64,000 bases of DNA from Heterostelium multicystogenum (GCA_003667245.1 RCNN01000022.1:62001-126000); one strand, 5' to 3'; counted from the stretch's first letter, positions 50,295-61,337 are shown. The notes: a model not told the origin generated them from the sequence alone. Numbers and translations are program-made.

Positions 50295-51679
50295 ATGAGT
50301 AGTTGTAATAGTAATAGTAATAGTAGTAGTAGTAGTATTAGTAATAGTAAATCAACCACTATAGTTGTTTCATCGTCATTGGCTGCTGAACAGGTGAACC
50401 ATAACCACCTAAAACAACAACAGACAAACATGAGCGATGAACAGGATGAAATGAAACACAAGATACAGGAGGTGTCTGGCAGTAATATCAGTTTGCTGCG
50501 AACTTCGATGTCGTCGATTTCCAAGGCGCTAAAAGCAAGCGTGTTCATTATATACACCGGTGGCACCCTCGGAATGAAGCGCGACCCGATTCACGGTACA
50601 CTGCGACCCGAGCCAAACTACATCGTCGAGCAACTCAACTCACTACCAGAGATAAAGTCACCAGAAATGCCAACATACAAACTTACAGAGGTATAATAAT
50701 AATAATAATATGAGTTAGTAGACTTGAGAACAGTGCCAATACTGACTAATGCTCCTGTTCACTTTGACTTGGTGGTTAATGTAGTTCAATCCACCTATTG
50801 ACAGCTCAGATATGGACCATGAAGATTGGGTTCGAATTGCCAAGATGATCGAAGAGAATTACTATGATTATGATGGTTTCGTTATCATCCATGGAACAGA
50901 TACAATGGCATACACTGCTTCGGCGCTATCGTTTATGCTGGAGAATCTAGGCAAACCTGTCATTTTGACAGGTAGTCAGATCCCCATTGGCGACGTCATC
51001 AACGATGCAAAGCGTAACTTGGTTACTGCGATCATGTTTGCTGGTAAATTCGATATTCCTGAGGTCTGTGTGTTCTTTAACAATCAGTTGCTCCGTGGTA
51101 ATCGATGCAGAAAGATTGACTCTTGGAGTCTGGCAGCTTTTGAATCACCCAATTGCGAACCACTCGGCAAGTTAGGCATGGACTTTGACATCAATACCAA
51201 CATTATTCTGCGACAACCTAAGGGTCGTTTCCGTGTGCATGAGAATATGAACAAGAATGTTCTGGTACTACATTTGGTACCAGGATTCTCTGACGACTGT
51301 GTAGAAAATTTGTTGCGTGAGCCACTAGAGGGACTGATTATTCAGTCGTACGGAAGTGGCAATGCACCCGCCAAGAAGAAACAGTTTCCTCAATCTCATT
51401 GTGAGCGCAGTCAAGCGTGGTGTGATTGTGGTTGTTACCAGCCAGTGTGTACACGGAACAGTGAATCTTAAGCATTATGAAACTGGAAAGACATTGCTCG
51501 ACGCAGGAGCAGTCAGCGGACACGATATGACAGTCGAGGCAGCTGCCACCAAACTAGGTTGGCTGCTTTCACTTGGAATCTCAAAGGAACAAGTTCGTCA
51601 ACTCATGGAGATCGATCTCAGAGGTGAACTAACCATATCAAAGACCACCAACAAAATATTAACATTCAATCATCACTGA
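50295..51679 (+). CDS. L-asparaginase (type I, cytosolic)
   Basis: Hydrolyses L-asparagine to aspartate and ammonia. Exons 50295-50690 and 50785-51679. After a Ser/Asn/Gln-rich start the enzyme shows both catalytic Thr motifs: YTGGTLGM (first Thr, near 50560) and HGTDTMAYTASALSF (second Thr with Asp, near 50890), then GSQIPIGDVINDAKRNL, the HENMNKNVLVLHLVPG segment and GAVSGHDMTVEAAATKLGWLL. This is the order of the type I asparaginase and the asparaginase half of animal ASPG. One C too many in 51367-51369 breaks the frame; removing it restores NAPPRRNSFLNLIV. Unlike ASPG, no ankyrin repeats follow in this gene, but an ankyrin gene lies tail-to-tail 72 bp away. Confidence 0.92.
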
Positions 51680-51751
51680 TTATTACACCGAATCAATCCA
51701 TCTATTAAATCACGATTTAAAATTTATTTATTATAATACCTCCACTATTGC

Positions 51752-52348
51752 CTACTCTTTACCTCCGAAATCAGAAATGAGTTTCTCCAAATTCTTGAAT
51801 CCTTTCTCTCTTGCGTATTGCAGGGCAGTCTTGCCGTGTCCACAGCGGATATTGGGGTCGGCACCACCTTCCAGCAATGCTCTGGCAATGTCCTGGTAGA
51901 GCTGGTCATCGTTGTCATAATAGACAATCTCAAGAAGGGCTGTCCAGTTGAGTCTGTTGATGTGGTTGATATTCTCACGGCCGTCTGCTAGCAGTATGCG
52001 CACATTCTCAAGGTGACCTTTTTCCGAGGCAGGAATGATACAATTTCCACCATATCTATTATATACAGTAAAATCTATATCATTTCTCTTGAGCATCATC
52101 CTCAAAATATCGGATCTACCATGAGCACCTGCATATAGGTATGGACTATCTTGGATTTGATCCTGAATATTCAAATTGGCACCAGCCTCAATCAAAATCT
52201 GAGCAATTGCTACATTGTTATCGTGTACAGCAACAAGTAGTGGTGTTTCTCTCTTTTCGTTCAATTCATCTATATTCTGTGGCTGTTCAGCAATCAGTCT
52301 TCTTAACTCCTCTGCATTTGAGGTAGCAACAGCTTGATGAAATAACAT
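51752..52348 (-). CDS. Ankyrin-repeat protein of bacterial type
   Basis: An intronless ORF of 198 residues made wholly of about five ankyrin repeats. Segments include TPLLVAVHDNNVAIAQILIE, AGANLNIQDQIQDSPYLYAG, NRYGGNCIIPASEKGHLENV, NRLNWTALLEIVYYDNDDQ and GADPNIRCGHGKTALQYARE. The order QDSPYLYAGAHG, YNRYGG...PASEKGH, HVNRL-x-WTALLE is characteristic of a small stand-alone ankyrin family widespread in bacteria. Most neighbouring genes carry introns or low-complexity tracts; this one has neither. The 3' end is 72 bp from the asparaginase stop, so the two genes converge. The partner is unknown. Confidence 0.85.
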   Translation of the reverse strand: MLFHQAVATSNAEELRRLIAEQPQNIDELNEKRETPLLVAVHDNNVAIAQILIEAGANLNIQDQIQDSPYLYAGAHGRSDILRMMLKRNDIDFTVYNRYGGNCIIPASEKGHLENVRILLADGRENINHINRLNWTALLEIVYYDNDDQLYQDIARALLEGGADPNIRCGHGKTALQYAREKGFKNLEKLISDFGGKE

Positions 52349-53051
52349 TTATTTATCTCTCTTTAAAGTTAAGTAATATATTTATAGTATAGTAGGTAAG
52401 TGTTGGTTGTTTGCATATGAATCAATCAGGCCTTACTGATTAGGTAGGTAGTTGGTTGATTGATGATGGTCGACAGAAAAATCAATTAATAATTCTAAAA
52501 ATAAATAATGATCAAACAAGAAAGTGATCCCGATGGAATCAAAAGGCTTAGGTTCTAGAATACTGGTCCATCCCAATATTCCACTTAAATATCTGATATT
52601 TAAACAGGATGGGTGTTTTATTTTTTTGTGCACTACACCAAAAACAAACAAAAATCTGAATCACTGGTTCTGGTAATGTAAACCAATACATCGATGTAAT
52701 GCCTATTTATCAATAAACAGTCACCATACATAATAATTTTATTTATAAATACTGTAATGTTCTATATTTCTTATTTTGTGGAGTGGTCAACTTCATAATG
52801 TATTTCATTTGATCTCATTAAAGAAACAATGAGACTGACATGATGTTAATTCTATTCAGATCAGAACTGATTAGTATTTTTAAGTGTTGAATTGAAGAGT
52901 GTGATTTCATATTTTGATCTGATTAGATAATCACCAAATCAGTGATCTTTGTTGCATTCAGTGTTGCATTTTGATAAATCGTTTTTTTAGAAAATATCAT
53001 CCTCTTGATCAGTTTTGTCACTCGACAGATCTATGAATTATCTATATTAAT
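52349..53051. other. Divergent intergenic region
   Basis: Promoters of the ankyrin gene and of the mitochondrial glutamyl-tRNA synthetase. No gene or RNA is recognised; a 72-codon minus-strand frame at 52433-52651 looks spurious. Confidence 0.45.
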
Positions 53052-54892
53052 ATGTCAAGGTTTAATAATATAGTTAGATTATTTAATAGTACTACTGGTG
53101 GAGGTAGTCGAATCAATACATGGTCTGGGTATCACACACAGCTGTCTTCTCTTTCTTTGTTTGGTTCGCAAAACACTGTTCGATTCTATTGCAGTAGTGA
53201 CAATGGTCGCGCTGAATCCGCTCAAAATGGCGCTACTGTAAGAGTCAGATACGCACCTAGTCCGACTGGAATGATGCATTTGGGTGGACTGCGTACTGCT
53301 CTCTTCAATTACTTGTTTGCAAAAAAGAACAATGGTACTTTCATTCTAAGAATAGAGGACACCGACAGAGCTAGAACCGTAGAGGGTTCCGCTAAGAATC
53401 TGGACGACTGCTTGACTTGGGCTGGCATACCTTATGACGAGGGACCTGCTCGTCCAGCTAGCCACATTCCATCATATATCCAATCGGAGCGACTTCCCAT
53501 CTACCAGAAATATGCAGACTATCTCGTAGAGCATGGACACGCATACCGCTGTGCGTGCAGCGTCGCCGACCTAGAGGCTGCGCGTAACCTCAAGGTCAGA
53601 AAGGGTGCAATGATACCGGAGCGTTGCTCGTGTCCCAGTATGCAGGACCAGATCAAAGCGACAGCAAAGACTGGCGAGTATACCATTCGTATGAAAGTAC
53701 CAAGTGACAAGCAAACCAAATTCACAGATATTGTCAAAGGAAATGTACAGTTTAATAATCAGCAGGTTGATGACCAGATTCTCATGAAATCAGACGGCTT
53801 CCCAACCTATCATTTGGCATCGGTGGTTGACGATCATCTCATGGGAATAACCCACGTCATCAGAGGTGAGGAGTGGTTAAACAGCACGCCCAAGCACATC
53901 ATCCTATACGAAGCATTTGGATGGAAAGTACCAGTATTTGCACATCTTCCACTTCTCTTAAACTCTGATAAATCAAAGCTATCAAAGAGACAAGGAGATG
54001 TATCTGTTGACAGTTATATTGTAGTGTATACTCGATGCATACATTGAGCTCAATCAAAATGAACTAACTAAACACTTTCATTCATACTATAGAACAAAGG
54101 ATATTTGCCACAAGCTTTGGTTAATTTCGTTGCATTACTTGGATGGTCACCTTCAGAATCCAACAAAGAGATATTCACTTTGGACGAATTGATTGATAAT
54201 GTAAGTTGTAAATCGATACACCTCAGTATATTTCAATATGACATGCCCGCTAATATAGTTGTTGTATTTAGTTCTCTCTTGAAGGTATAAACAAGGCTGG
54301 TAGCGTTGTAAATTTAGAGAGATTAGATTGGATCAATGTGAATCATATTAGATTGCTGCTGTCTAACGATAACAGCTATATTGTACTTGCAAAGCAGATT
54401 AAAGATAAATTGGTATCGCAGTTGAATCTTGATGAATCTAGCATTGATGATCAATACTTGAAGAAAGCAGTTCTCTGTGTAAAGGAACGTATTGTTAAAA
54501 TCGATGAATCCTACACTCTTTTGGCACCATTCTTTGTTCATCCACAAATGGATAGCGAACATGCATTAAAGATGAAAGAGAAGTTTTGGAAGCCTGAAAC
54601 ATCGCCAGCTCAGGCTCAGATTCTTTTGGAGAAACTGAATCAGTTGGATGCGTCTCAATATAAATCCGATGTTATCTATCAAACACTGCAGTCGACAGCT
54701 CGTGAGCTTTACCCAGACACAAAAACAGATAAAGAGATCACCACAAAGACCAATCAGCTCATGTCAATTCTTAGATATTTAATTACAGCCAACCCAACCG
54801 GTGGTAGTCTACCTCTTACCATAGAAATTCTCGGCAAATCGAAAACCATCGAAAGAATCAACCATTCACTGAATCAAATCAAATCAAATTGA
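53052..54892 (+). CDS. Glutamyl-tRNA synthetase, mitochondrial (EARS2)
   Basis: Charges mitochondrial tRNA-Glu (and probably tRNA-Gln) with glutamate. Exons 53052-54020, 54093-54200 and 54272-54892 join in frame to 565 residues. The first about 60 residues are Arg/Ser-rich without acids, typical of a mitochondrial presequence. The class I core follows: [20 protein letters not shown] (HIGH motif as HLGG), RIEDTDRAR, the Cys-containing insert (CACSV..CSCP), [20 protein letters not shown] and [10 protein letters not shown] (KMSKS-type). The C-terminal part is an all-helical anticodon-binding domain of bacterial type. No frameshift. AATAAA at 54946 is a likely poly-A signal. Confidence 0.95.
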
Positions 54893-55286
54893 AATGAAAC
54901 TATCACAGACTCAATTTAGGATATATATATATATACTATGTTCACAATAAAACAAGTAAATTGCTCAGGCTAGCATATGAATATCAAGTATCATCTACAA
55001 CAAACTTGATACTTTCAACCTTCCACAAGTCAAATCCCAAAGAGAATATCTCAATTGAAAATTATTAGATAAGGATGCACCTTCTATTGTGCTTTGTTTC
55101 AGACTCTTTCCGTTTATCTAACCATTCTAAATAATAGTATTTTTGCAAAATGAGGTTAATTAACACTTAATCCCCACACACATCTATAAAATCATCGACG
55201 GTTTTTCTCAAGTTTTGTTTTTTAATTAATTTTTGAATTTTATTTATCTTTAAAGAAAGATATATATATATTTATATTGATTTATA
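54893..55286. other. Intergenic spacer
   Basis: Carries the AATAAA poly-A signal of the upstream gene and (TA)n tracts; otherwise featureless. Confidence 0.5.
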
Positions 55287-56552
55287 ATGGTACAGATAGA
55301 TTGGGATGTTGTTAAGGAGAGATCAAAGAAAGTTGGCTGTTGCTTGTTGCCATCTTTTGTAAGACTCATTGTCTCCTCAGTCATTATTGGCCTTGTTGCG
55401 GTGGCGAGTGTCATTGTCTACAACAGTCCGCCATCTCAATTCACGGCGGTAAACGTACAGATGAACTGGAGCTTCGACCCACGATCTATGGCTACTTTCG
55501 ACTCAAATTTCACTTACAATGTCCTCATGGATACTCATTGCCACACCACCTACTCCGACGGCTCACTTTCGCCCGAGCAAAACATCCAGTGGCACATCGC
55601 AAATGGATACAATGCAATGATTGTCACCGACCACAACACCATTGAGGGCGCTCTTGTTGCACAGAAAATCGCACAGGAGAAGTACAACGACCAGATCAAG
55701 GTGATCACTGGCTTCGAGTGGTCCAACTGCCGTTGCCACTTGAACTTCATTGGAATCAACCAGTCAATCACACCAATCAAGAATCCAACCGATCTTGAGA
55801 TTCAGCAGGCAATCAACAAGACACACGAGCTTGGTGGCATGGTTGTTATGAACCACCGTCCTTGGGCCTACTGGTCAGGTTTGGACATGCCGACCATTCA
55901 GCAGTTTGCAGATTGGGGAGTAGATTTCTTTGATGTCGCCAATGGTATATATTTCGATTTCCAAACACTTGTTTTCGCAAGATCACAAGGAATACGTGTA
56001 GTATCTGCGAATGACTACCATCGTGGAGGTAACGGTGCAACTGGATGGACAGTCTTTAATATTCCCAATATCAACTACAGTCCGAATGCACCAATCAACG
56101 CATCATACTTTACAAACGAAATGTTATGGAACACATTTAAAACAGCACAGACATCATTCATCTACGACGTTATTGGACATGGTGACAACCCATATTCATT
56201 CGGTGGAATCAACCCCAAGTGGGAGCGTCTCTTCCCTTGGATTCAGATGGGTCAGTTCTTCCACTCGTTCTACACCCTCAACCGTGGTGTTTACAGCTTT
56301 GTTGACAACCAGAATTGTGGAGATCAGTCCGTGACCATCCAAAAGGGTGGAATCACTTCAACAGTGCTCTGGGTTCTCGGACTATTCGTCATCGGTGAAG
56401 TTTTGCGCCGACTAATCTCATTTGGCATTAAGATTGTTCGTCGCCGAAGAAAACGCCGAGCAGGAAAAAAAAAAATCAACAAAAGGTACATGCAGGAATG
56501 GGATAACGAATTTGGCGTAGTAGACACACCACTCTTAAATATGAACCTATAA
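55287..56552 (+). CDS. Membrane-anchored PHP-domain metal phosphoesterase
   Basis: A single-exon ORF of 421 residues. A transmembrane helix near residues 24-46 (FVRLIVSSVIIGLVAVASVIV) leaves a short cytosolic N-terminus. The extracytosolic part is a PHP domain: DTHCHTTYSDGSLSPEQNI (metal HxH), VTDHNTIEG, GFEW, MNHRPW and SANDYHRGG. A second helix (TSTVLWVLGLFVIGEVL) is followed by a very basic cytosolic segment (KIVRRRRKRRAGKKK). PHP domains are metal-dependent phosphoesterases; the substrate here is unknown. Several N-x-S/T sites (NFT, NQS, NKT, NAS) fit a secretory-pathway lumen. Composition is more GC-rich than its neighbours. No indel is needed. Confidence 0.85.
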   Translation: MVQIDWDVVKERSKKVGCCLLPSFVRLIVSSVIIGLVAVASVIVYNSPPSQFTAVNVQMNWSFDPRSMATFDSNFTYNVLMDTHCHTTYSDGSLSPEQNIQWHIANGYNAMIVTDHNTIEGALVAQKIAQEKYNDQIKVITGFEWSNCRCHLNFIGINQSITPIKNPTDLEIQQAINKTHELGGMVVMNHRPWAYWSGLDMPTIQQFADWGVDFFDVANGIYFDFQTLVFARSQGIRVVSANDYHRGGNGATGWTVFNIPNINYSPNAPINASYFTNEMLWNTFKTAQTSFIYDVIGHGDNPYSFGGINPKWERLFPWIQMGQFFHSFYTLNRGVYSFVDNQNCGDQSVTIQKGGITSTVLWVLGLFVIGEVLRRLISFGIKIVRRRRKRRAGKKKINKRYMQEWDNEFGVVDTPLLNMNL

Positions 56553-56894
56553 TTGTAGACCAACTACAACTATAGACTTTTTTAGAATCAATGTAAATAT
56601 TTAATAAAGATTGTTGTACTATTATTATATTTTTTATTGCGACATTGCAATTGTCTTCAGCCTCGATATAACAACCTTGGGATAGTGTTTGAACTAAAAT
56701 TCACAGGTGAAATCACATGGAGAACTGGAACAGCTCCTAGTTTTGATTGGTACAAATGTGTTGAAAAAAACAAAAAATGAACTTAACTTTGGTCAAAAAT
56801 TGATGATACCAAACTCATTAGTCAGTCACCCAATCAATCAAAATCTTGGGTCAAGATATATATCAATAACTGCAATCCTATAAGAGAAGTAAAG
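56553..56894. other. Intergenic spacer with poly-A signal
   Basis: AATAAA at 56603-56608 is the likely poly-A signal of the PHP gene. No coding sequence for a chromodomain is seen upstream of the MRG gene in this interval. Confidence 0.5.
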
Positions 56895-58097
56895 ATGACT
56901 GAGAAGAATAAGGATATGCCCAAAAAGGTGGGACCAAAGCCACTTTCTTCGCTCAAGAAGAAACCAAGGGACCATGATGATGATGAAAGAATGGGATTCT
57001 CATCGACCACAAACAACTCCAGCAGCAATTCACTAACCAGCGGCTTGAACAAAAGAAAGAGAATACCATCTGAAACTTCGCCCTCCGCTGTCAACGGAAT
57101 AGATATAGTTATACCAGATCTACTAAAGAAGCAACTGGTAGATGATTGGGCATTTGTAAACAATGACAAATCTGTAAGCAGAACCACTAAGAATGCTCAA
57201 TATATAAACGCGGAAGTTCGTTTATAAACGTGAATGTTCATTTTAATGTTCATAATGTTCATAATGTTCATAATGTTCATAATGTTCATATAATGTTCAT
57301 TCAATGTTCATATAATGTTCATTCAATGTTCATAATGTTCATTTAATGTTCATTTAATGTTCATAATGTTCATAATGTTCATTTAATGTTCGTTTATAAA
57401 CTGGAAAGTTTGGTGAACCAGATACCGTCTGAGCATATAACTAACATATTATAAATGTTAGATTGTACCATTACCAAGGATTCCCTCAATCAAATCTGTA
57501 TTAGAAGACTTTGCAAATCAGAATGAACAGTAACTATTGATTATCTCATAACCCCGATGCATCTTCAAAACTAACTGGAGGTACTTTAACATTATAGTTT
57601 AGAGAATATACATCAAGTTGCAGATGGAATAGAGAGTTATTTTAATAAAGCAATCGGTGTATTGCTGTTGTATAAATTCGAGAGGCCCCAATATGGAGAG
57701 ATGCTAAAGTGCTACCCTAACAAACCAATGTCTGAGATCTATGGATCTGAACATCTATTAAGATTATTTGGTAGGTGTATTTGATTGATTGATTGATTGA
57801 TTGGATAGAGATAGACTCAAAGAATATTAACATCACTATCAATCATCATTTTCTCCTCAACAGTTAAAATGCCAGAACTCATACAATCATCTGATATGGA
57901 TGAAAAGACTGTAATAATAATTTCGAAAGCAATTGAAGAGTTTATAAAGTAAGCAAGACCTTGAGAAGACACTGCAGTGATCTCCCAGCAATCAATAACT
58001 AAACATAATACCATCCTCAATCTATAGATATTTAGAAAGAAATTTATCTACACTGTTTTTAAAAAGAATATACACCTGTTACAAGTCACTATACTAA
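56895..58097 (+). CDS. MRG-domain chromatin protein (MORF4L/Eaf3 family), without chromodomain
   Basis: Five exons join in frame to 224 residues: 56895-57173, 57462-57529, 57598-57770, 57864-57948 and 58028-58097. A basic N-terminus with KRKRIPSE (nuclear signal) precedes the MRG domain: IPDLLKKQLVDDWAFV, LPRIPSIKSVLEDFANQ, VADGIESYFNKAIG, LLYKFERPQYGEML, MSEIYGSEHLLRLFV, and SKAIEEFIKYLERNLSTLF. Family members sit in NuA4/TIP60 acetyltransferase and Sin3/Rpd3 deacetylase complexes. Many have an N-terminal chromodomain; none is visible here, as in mammalian MORF4/MRGX-type forms. The first intron contains a minisatellite. Confidence 0.9.
57216..57401 (+). repeat. TAATGTTCA minisatellite bounded by direct repeats
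   Basis: About 17 tandem units of 9-12 bases, core TAATGTTCA with variants TTTAATGTTCA, TATAATGTTCA and TTCAATGTTCA. Both ends carry the same 14-mer GTTCGTTTATAAAC (57216-57229 and 57388-57401), whose last ten bases are a perfect palindrome. It lies inside the first MRG intron. Confidence 0.9.
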
Positions 58098-58470
58098 GCT
58101 AATATAATTCTTTAGATATATAAAGCAATCAAATGATAGATAGATAGATATAAATAAACTTTTGATTCATTCTCTAACTATCAAAAGCATCCAGATATAT
58201 ATCTATCATCTTAAACTATTTATAGAAACAAAACAAACAAACAAACATCCATCTAGATGGATTGCCGACAATGAACCAACGAAACAAACAATTATACGCT
58301 AAGAAGAAAGGCTGGGTTTCACGACAAATATAAGCGGTAATGTTCATTGACAAATATCAAAAAGCAAAGATAAATCACAGACATCCATCATACTGTTGCT
58401 ACATGGTATAAATAGAAGTGAATATTCACAGTTGATTCATTATCAACTTTAACTACTTTACATCATTACA
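58098..58470. other. Intergenic spacer
   Basis: GATA repeat near 58136-58150 and ACAAA repeats near 58229-58245. Promoter of the downstream secreted-protein gene. No gene is seen. Confidence 0.45.
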
Positions 58471-59994
58471 ATGAAATTATATACTTTAATTATTATATTT
58501 ATGCTTTTAAAATACTGTCTGGTCGATGCTTCTGGTGAAGGATTAGTCAATGGATTCACCGATGCCGAGTTGGGAAAAATGAGGAAGTCATGGAGATTTT
58601 CAAACACTTCTTGTACAACTATGAACACAGCCACAAAGTAGATATTCATCCTAACAATCATCAATTCCAAGCTGGCGAACACCTGTCCATTAAATCGATT
58701 ATTGGTGGACGGTCATTGGCCTCAAATAGCGAACTCATCCAACACTACCATCAGAATAGAAAATCAATTATCTTAGTGTAAGTCCAACTCTTGCGATATC
58801 TACGTACCATTTCTAATCCTTCTTAAAGTGATGTTGATCCAGAATCTAAATCATTGATTTGTTCATTGATCAATGGGATGTACCAGAAATGACCGTCATA
58901 AAATTATGGCTTTCATTCCAAAAGAGACTTCAAGCGGTCAAAAATATCATATAGTCTTCAACTGGTTGTACAATGACCCAACTTCATTGCAAATAATGGA
59001 AAATGGTACTTCTATTCAAGCTCCAGGTTTCACCACCCTTAGTAGCTTGCCAATGGTCCAACATTTAGTAGATAAGCTCACATCAAATGGTGATGACAAT
59101 GGTCCAATTACATCACTGGTTCCACCCTCCAATACTACGATTCCATTTGGATACTTCCAAACTGTCATGGTATCCCAGTTCACTGTTACAGTGGTTGGAT
59201 CCAGCTACAATGGCCAACAACAAACATTCTCCTATAGATTGGATAACAACTATTACATGTATAAAGACCGAGTCAACAATGTTAACCACTTTGCCTTGTT
59301 ACAAAGTAGGTATTAAAACTCCAAACTCTGCAATCTTTTCAATTACTAACCAATGTTCCTCTTATTGCTACTGAACTTAGATGGTTTTGTTTATCCAGGT
59401 AACTCTCTCATCGTAAATGATCCAACCTTGGCCATTGGTTATTCACAATACCAGTTTTCATTTACCAACGGAATGTCTTACAATTGGACAACCATTGACT
59501 TCAAGCTTTAATTTGCAATCTTCTTCTCCACCAACTGTTGACCAAACTCATATCATTACCAATGTTGAAACTACATCTACTACTGTAACAGTGTCATTTT
59601 CTTTTGACCAAAGTTCTGCCAGTGGTGGAGGTTCCTTTTCACAGACCTGGACCGATCAACCTCCTCTAACCCAGCAAGTTGCCGACTGGGGTGTCGACGA
59701 ACAGACCGATCCTGTTAGCATGTCCACCGGTTGGGTTTATCATCAACAATTGCCTGTCGATATCTATACACTTAAAGCTACCCAATTTCCCAGTGTGGTG
59801 GGCAGAGGCCTATGACAAAGGAAAGATCCTTCCAATGGAAGCACTTTCCAACCTCCACACTACAAACCACCCACTTCTTCAGTTTGGAGTTGTAGATTCC
59901 AAACTCGTCGATAATTTCCAACCAAATTGTAATAGACATCGAACTTGATGCAAACCCATTGTGCAGCATTAATAGCACTCCCAGGATTTTATGA
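58471..59994 (+). CDS. Secreted protein of unknown family, frame-broken
   Basis: The ATG at 58471 encodes a clear signal peptide (LYTLIIIFMLLKYCLVDA). The mature part is rich in Asn, Ser, Thr and aromatic residues, with many N-x-S/T sites, Gly/Ser-rich linkers (SSASGGGSFSQTW) and beta-like segments (QFTVTVVGSSYNG, TVTVSFSF). It suggests a beta-rich secreted or matrix protein. Introns near 58778-58829 and 59307-59390 have GT-AG ends. At least five single-base shifts (about 58575, 58885, 59505, 59800 and 59925) interrupt the frame. I do not recognise the family. The final stop is at 59948 or, after one more shift, 59994. Confidence 0.5.
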
Positions 59995-60326
59995 TAATCA
60001 CCACAAATTGGTTTCACTTTGTAATGCAAACAACCTCTCACAATCCATCAATGTAAACTATTTTACCAATCAAAACTGATTTGGGTTTGGTCCAATTGAT
60101 TTTAATGATCTTATCATTCCTTCTTTTAGAAATTATATCTTTTATTTTATGTAGTGTCTTCTTAATAAATAATAATTAAAAACTCCTTTTCACCAAAGAA
60201 ATAATGATCAGTCCGATAGTTAGCGGTTCTGTTTTGATGTTTTTGCATACTATCAGTTGGGTCGTTTCAATTTATTTGTTGGTCCTCTTTATAGTTTTTC
60301 AATTGACTTGAACAAGTGCCTCTCGA
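59995..60326. other. Intergenic spacer
   Basis: AT-rich sequence between two plus-strand genes, with AATAAATAAT near 60160 as possible poly-A signal. Nothing else is seen. Confidence 0.45.
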
Positions 60327-61220
60327 ATGAATTATCAAAATAAAGAACTACTTATTCTAAAATGTGGAGGTGCATATTTAACTGTTTAAAAGTCAATATC
60401 AACAATTGAATCATGATAATCTGAATAGTTTTAGTAGAAGTAATTGCTGCATTGCTTGCAAAACAATACAAATTAGTTCTAATCATTGGTGCTGGTAAGT
60501 TATATTTTAACAATATAGAATTTGTAAAAGTAATACTTACATAATCAAACTACTATAGGTAGTTTTTGGACATCATGAGGCAAAGAAGTATAAGATTACG
60601 AGTGGCTTCAATCATAGATTAGAAAATAATGGAGGAGATGATAACATCAACTCAAGAGAAGGTATGATTGCTACTAGATTCAGTGTTTTGAAGTTGCTCG
60701 ATTTAGTATGTAAGGAATGTCAAAAACGATCTATCTATGCGATGCCTTGCTCTCCATTTGATGGTTGGCTAACTGATAATGATGTGGTCATCAAACACAA
60801 TGCACAAACTGTTACAATCAATGCTGGATCTCTCAATTATACCAGTGTTTACATGGAGATGTATGTCTGGATCGATCAAAAGGATGTACAATTCTGAGTG
60901 GTGATACTATTATTCAAGTACTGTGTGGAGCAACTCAATACAAAACCAAAAAGAGCCATTTTCATCACTGATGTTGCTGGTGTCTTTGATAGACATCCCA
61001 GTGATCCAATGGGCAAAGATTATACCAACAATCATATCAAATGATGATAATAATGATCTAAGTTCAGTTTTCAAATTCCAAATCAGAACACGATGTTACA
61101 GGTGGTATGAAAGCTAAACTACAATCATCACTCAAAGTATCCCAAATGAATATAGATGTTGTTATCATCAGTGGAGACTACAAAACAATTTTAGAATCAC
61201 CAAATCTACCTTTCAAATAG
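60327..61220 (+). CDS. Isopentenyl phosphate kinase (amino-acid-kinase fold)
   Basis: Phosphorylates isopentenyl phosphate to IPP, the last step of the alternative mevalonate route. The ATG at 60327 begins MNYQNKELLILKCGGAYLT, the KxGG nucleotide loop. After introns at about 60385-60430 and 60495-60558 come LVLIIGAGSFGHHEAKKY (GAGSFGH with the catalytic His), TRFSVLKLLDLV, PCSPFDGW, a PVLHGDV segment, CTILSGDTI, AIFITDVAGVFDRHPSDP and VTGGMKAKL. This motif series is specific for IPK rather than glutamate 5-kinase. Excess T in 60563-60567 and 60848-60850, and shifts near 60935 and 61040, break the frame. The conserved blocks continue across each. Confidence 0.82.
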
Positions 61221-61337
61221 TCCTTCTCCCATAGGAACAGTAATAACAAATAAAGTTATAATGTAATGATTTTAAAAGATTATTAATTGTATAATATGAT
61301 TTAAGGGGATGAATTGAATAAAAATTTATTGTTCAAT

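Noticed and set aside
50295..52348. Asparaginase and ankyrin as one ASPG-type gene
   Set aside because: They lie on opposite strands, each with its own start and stop.
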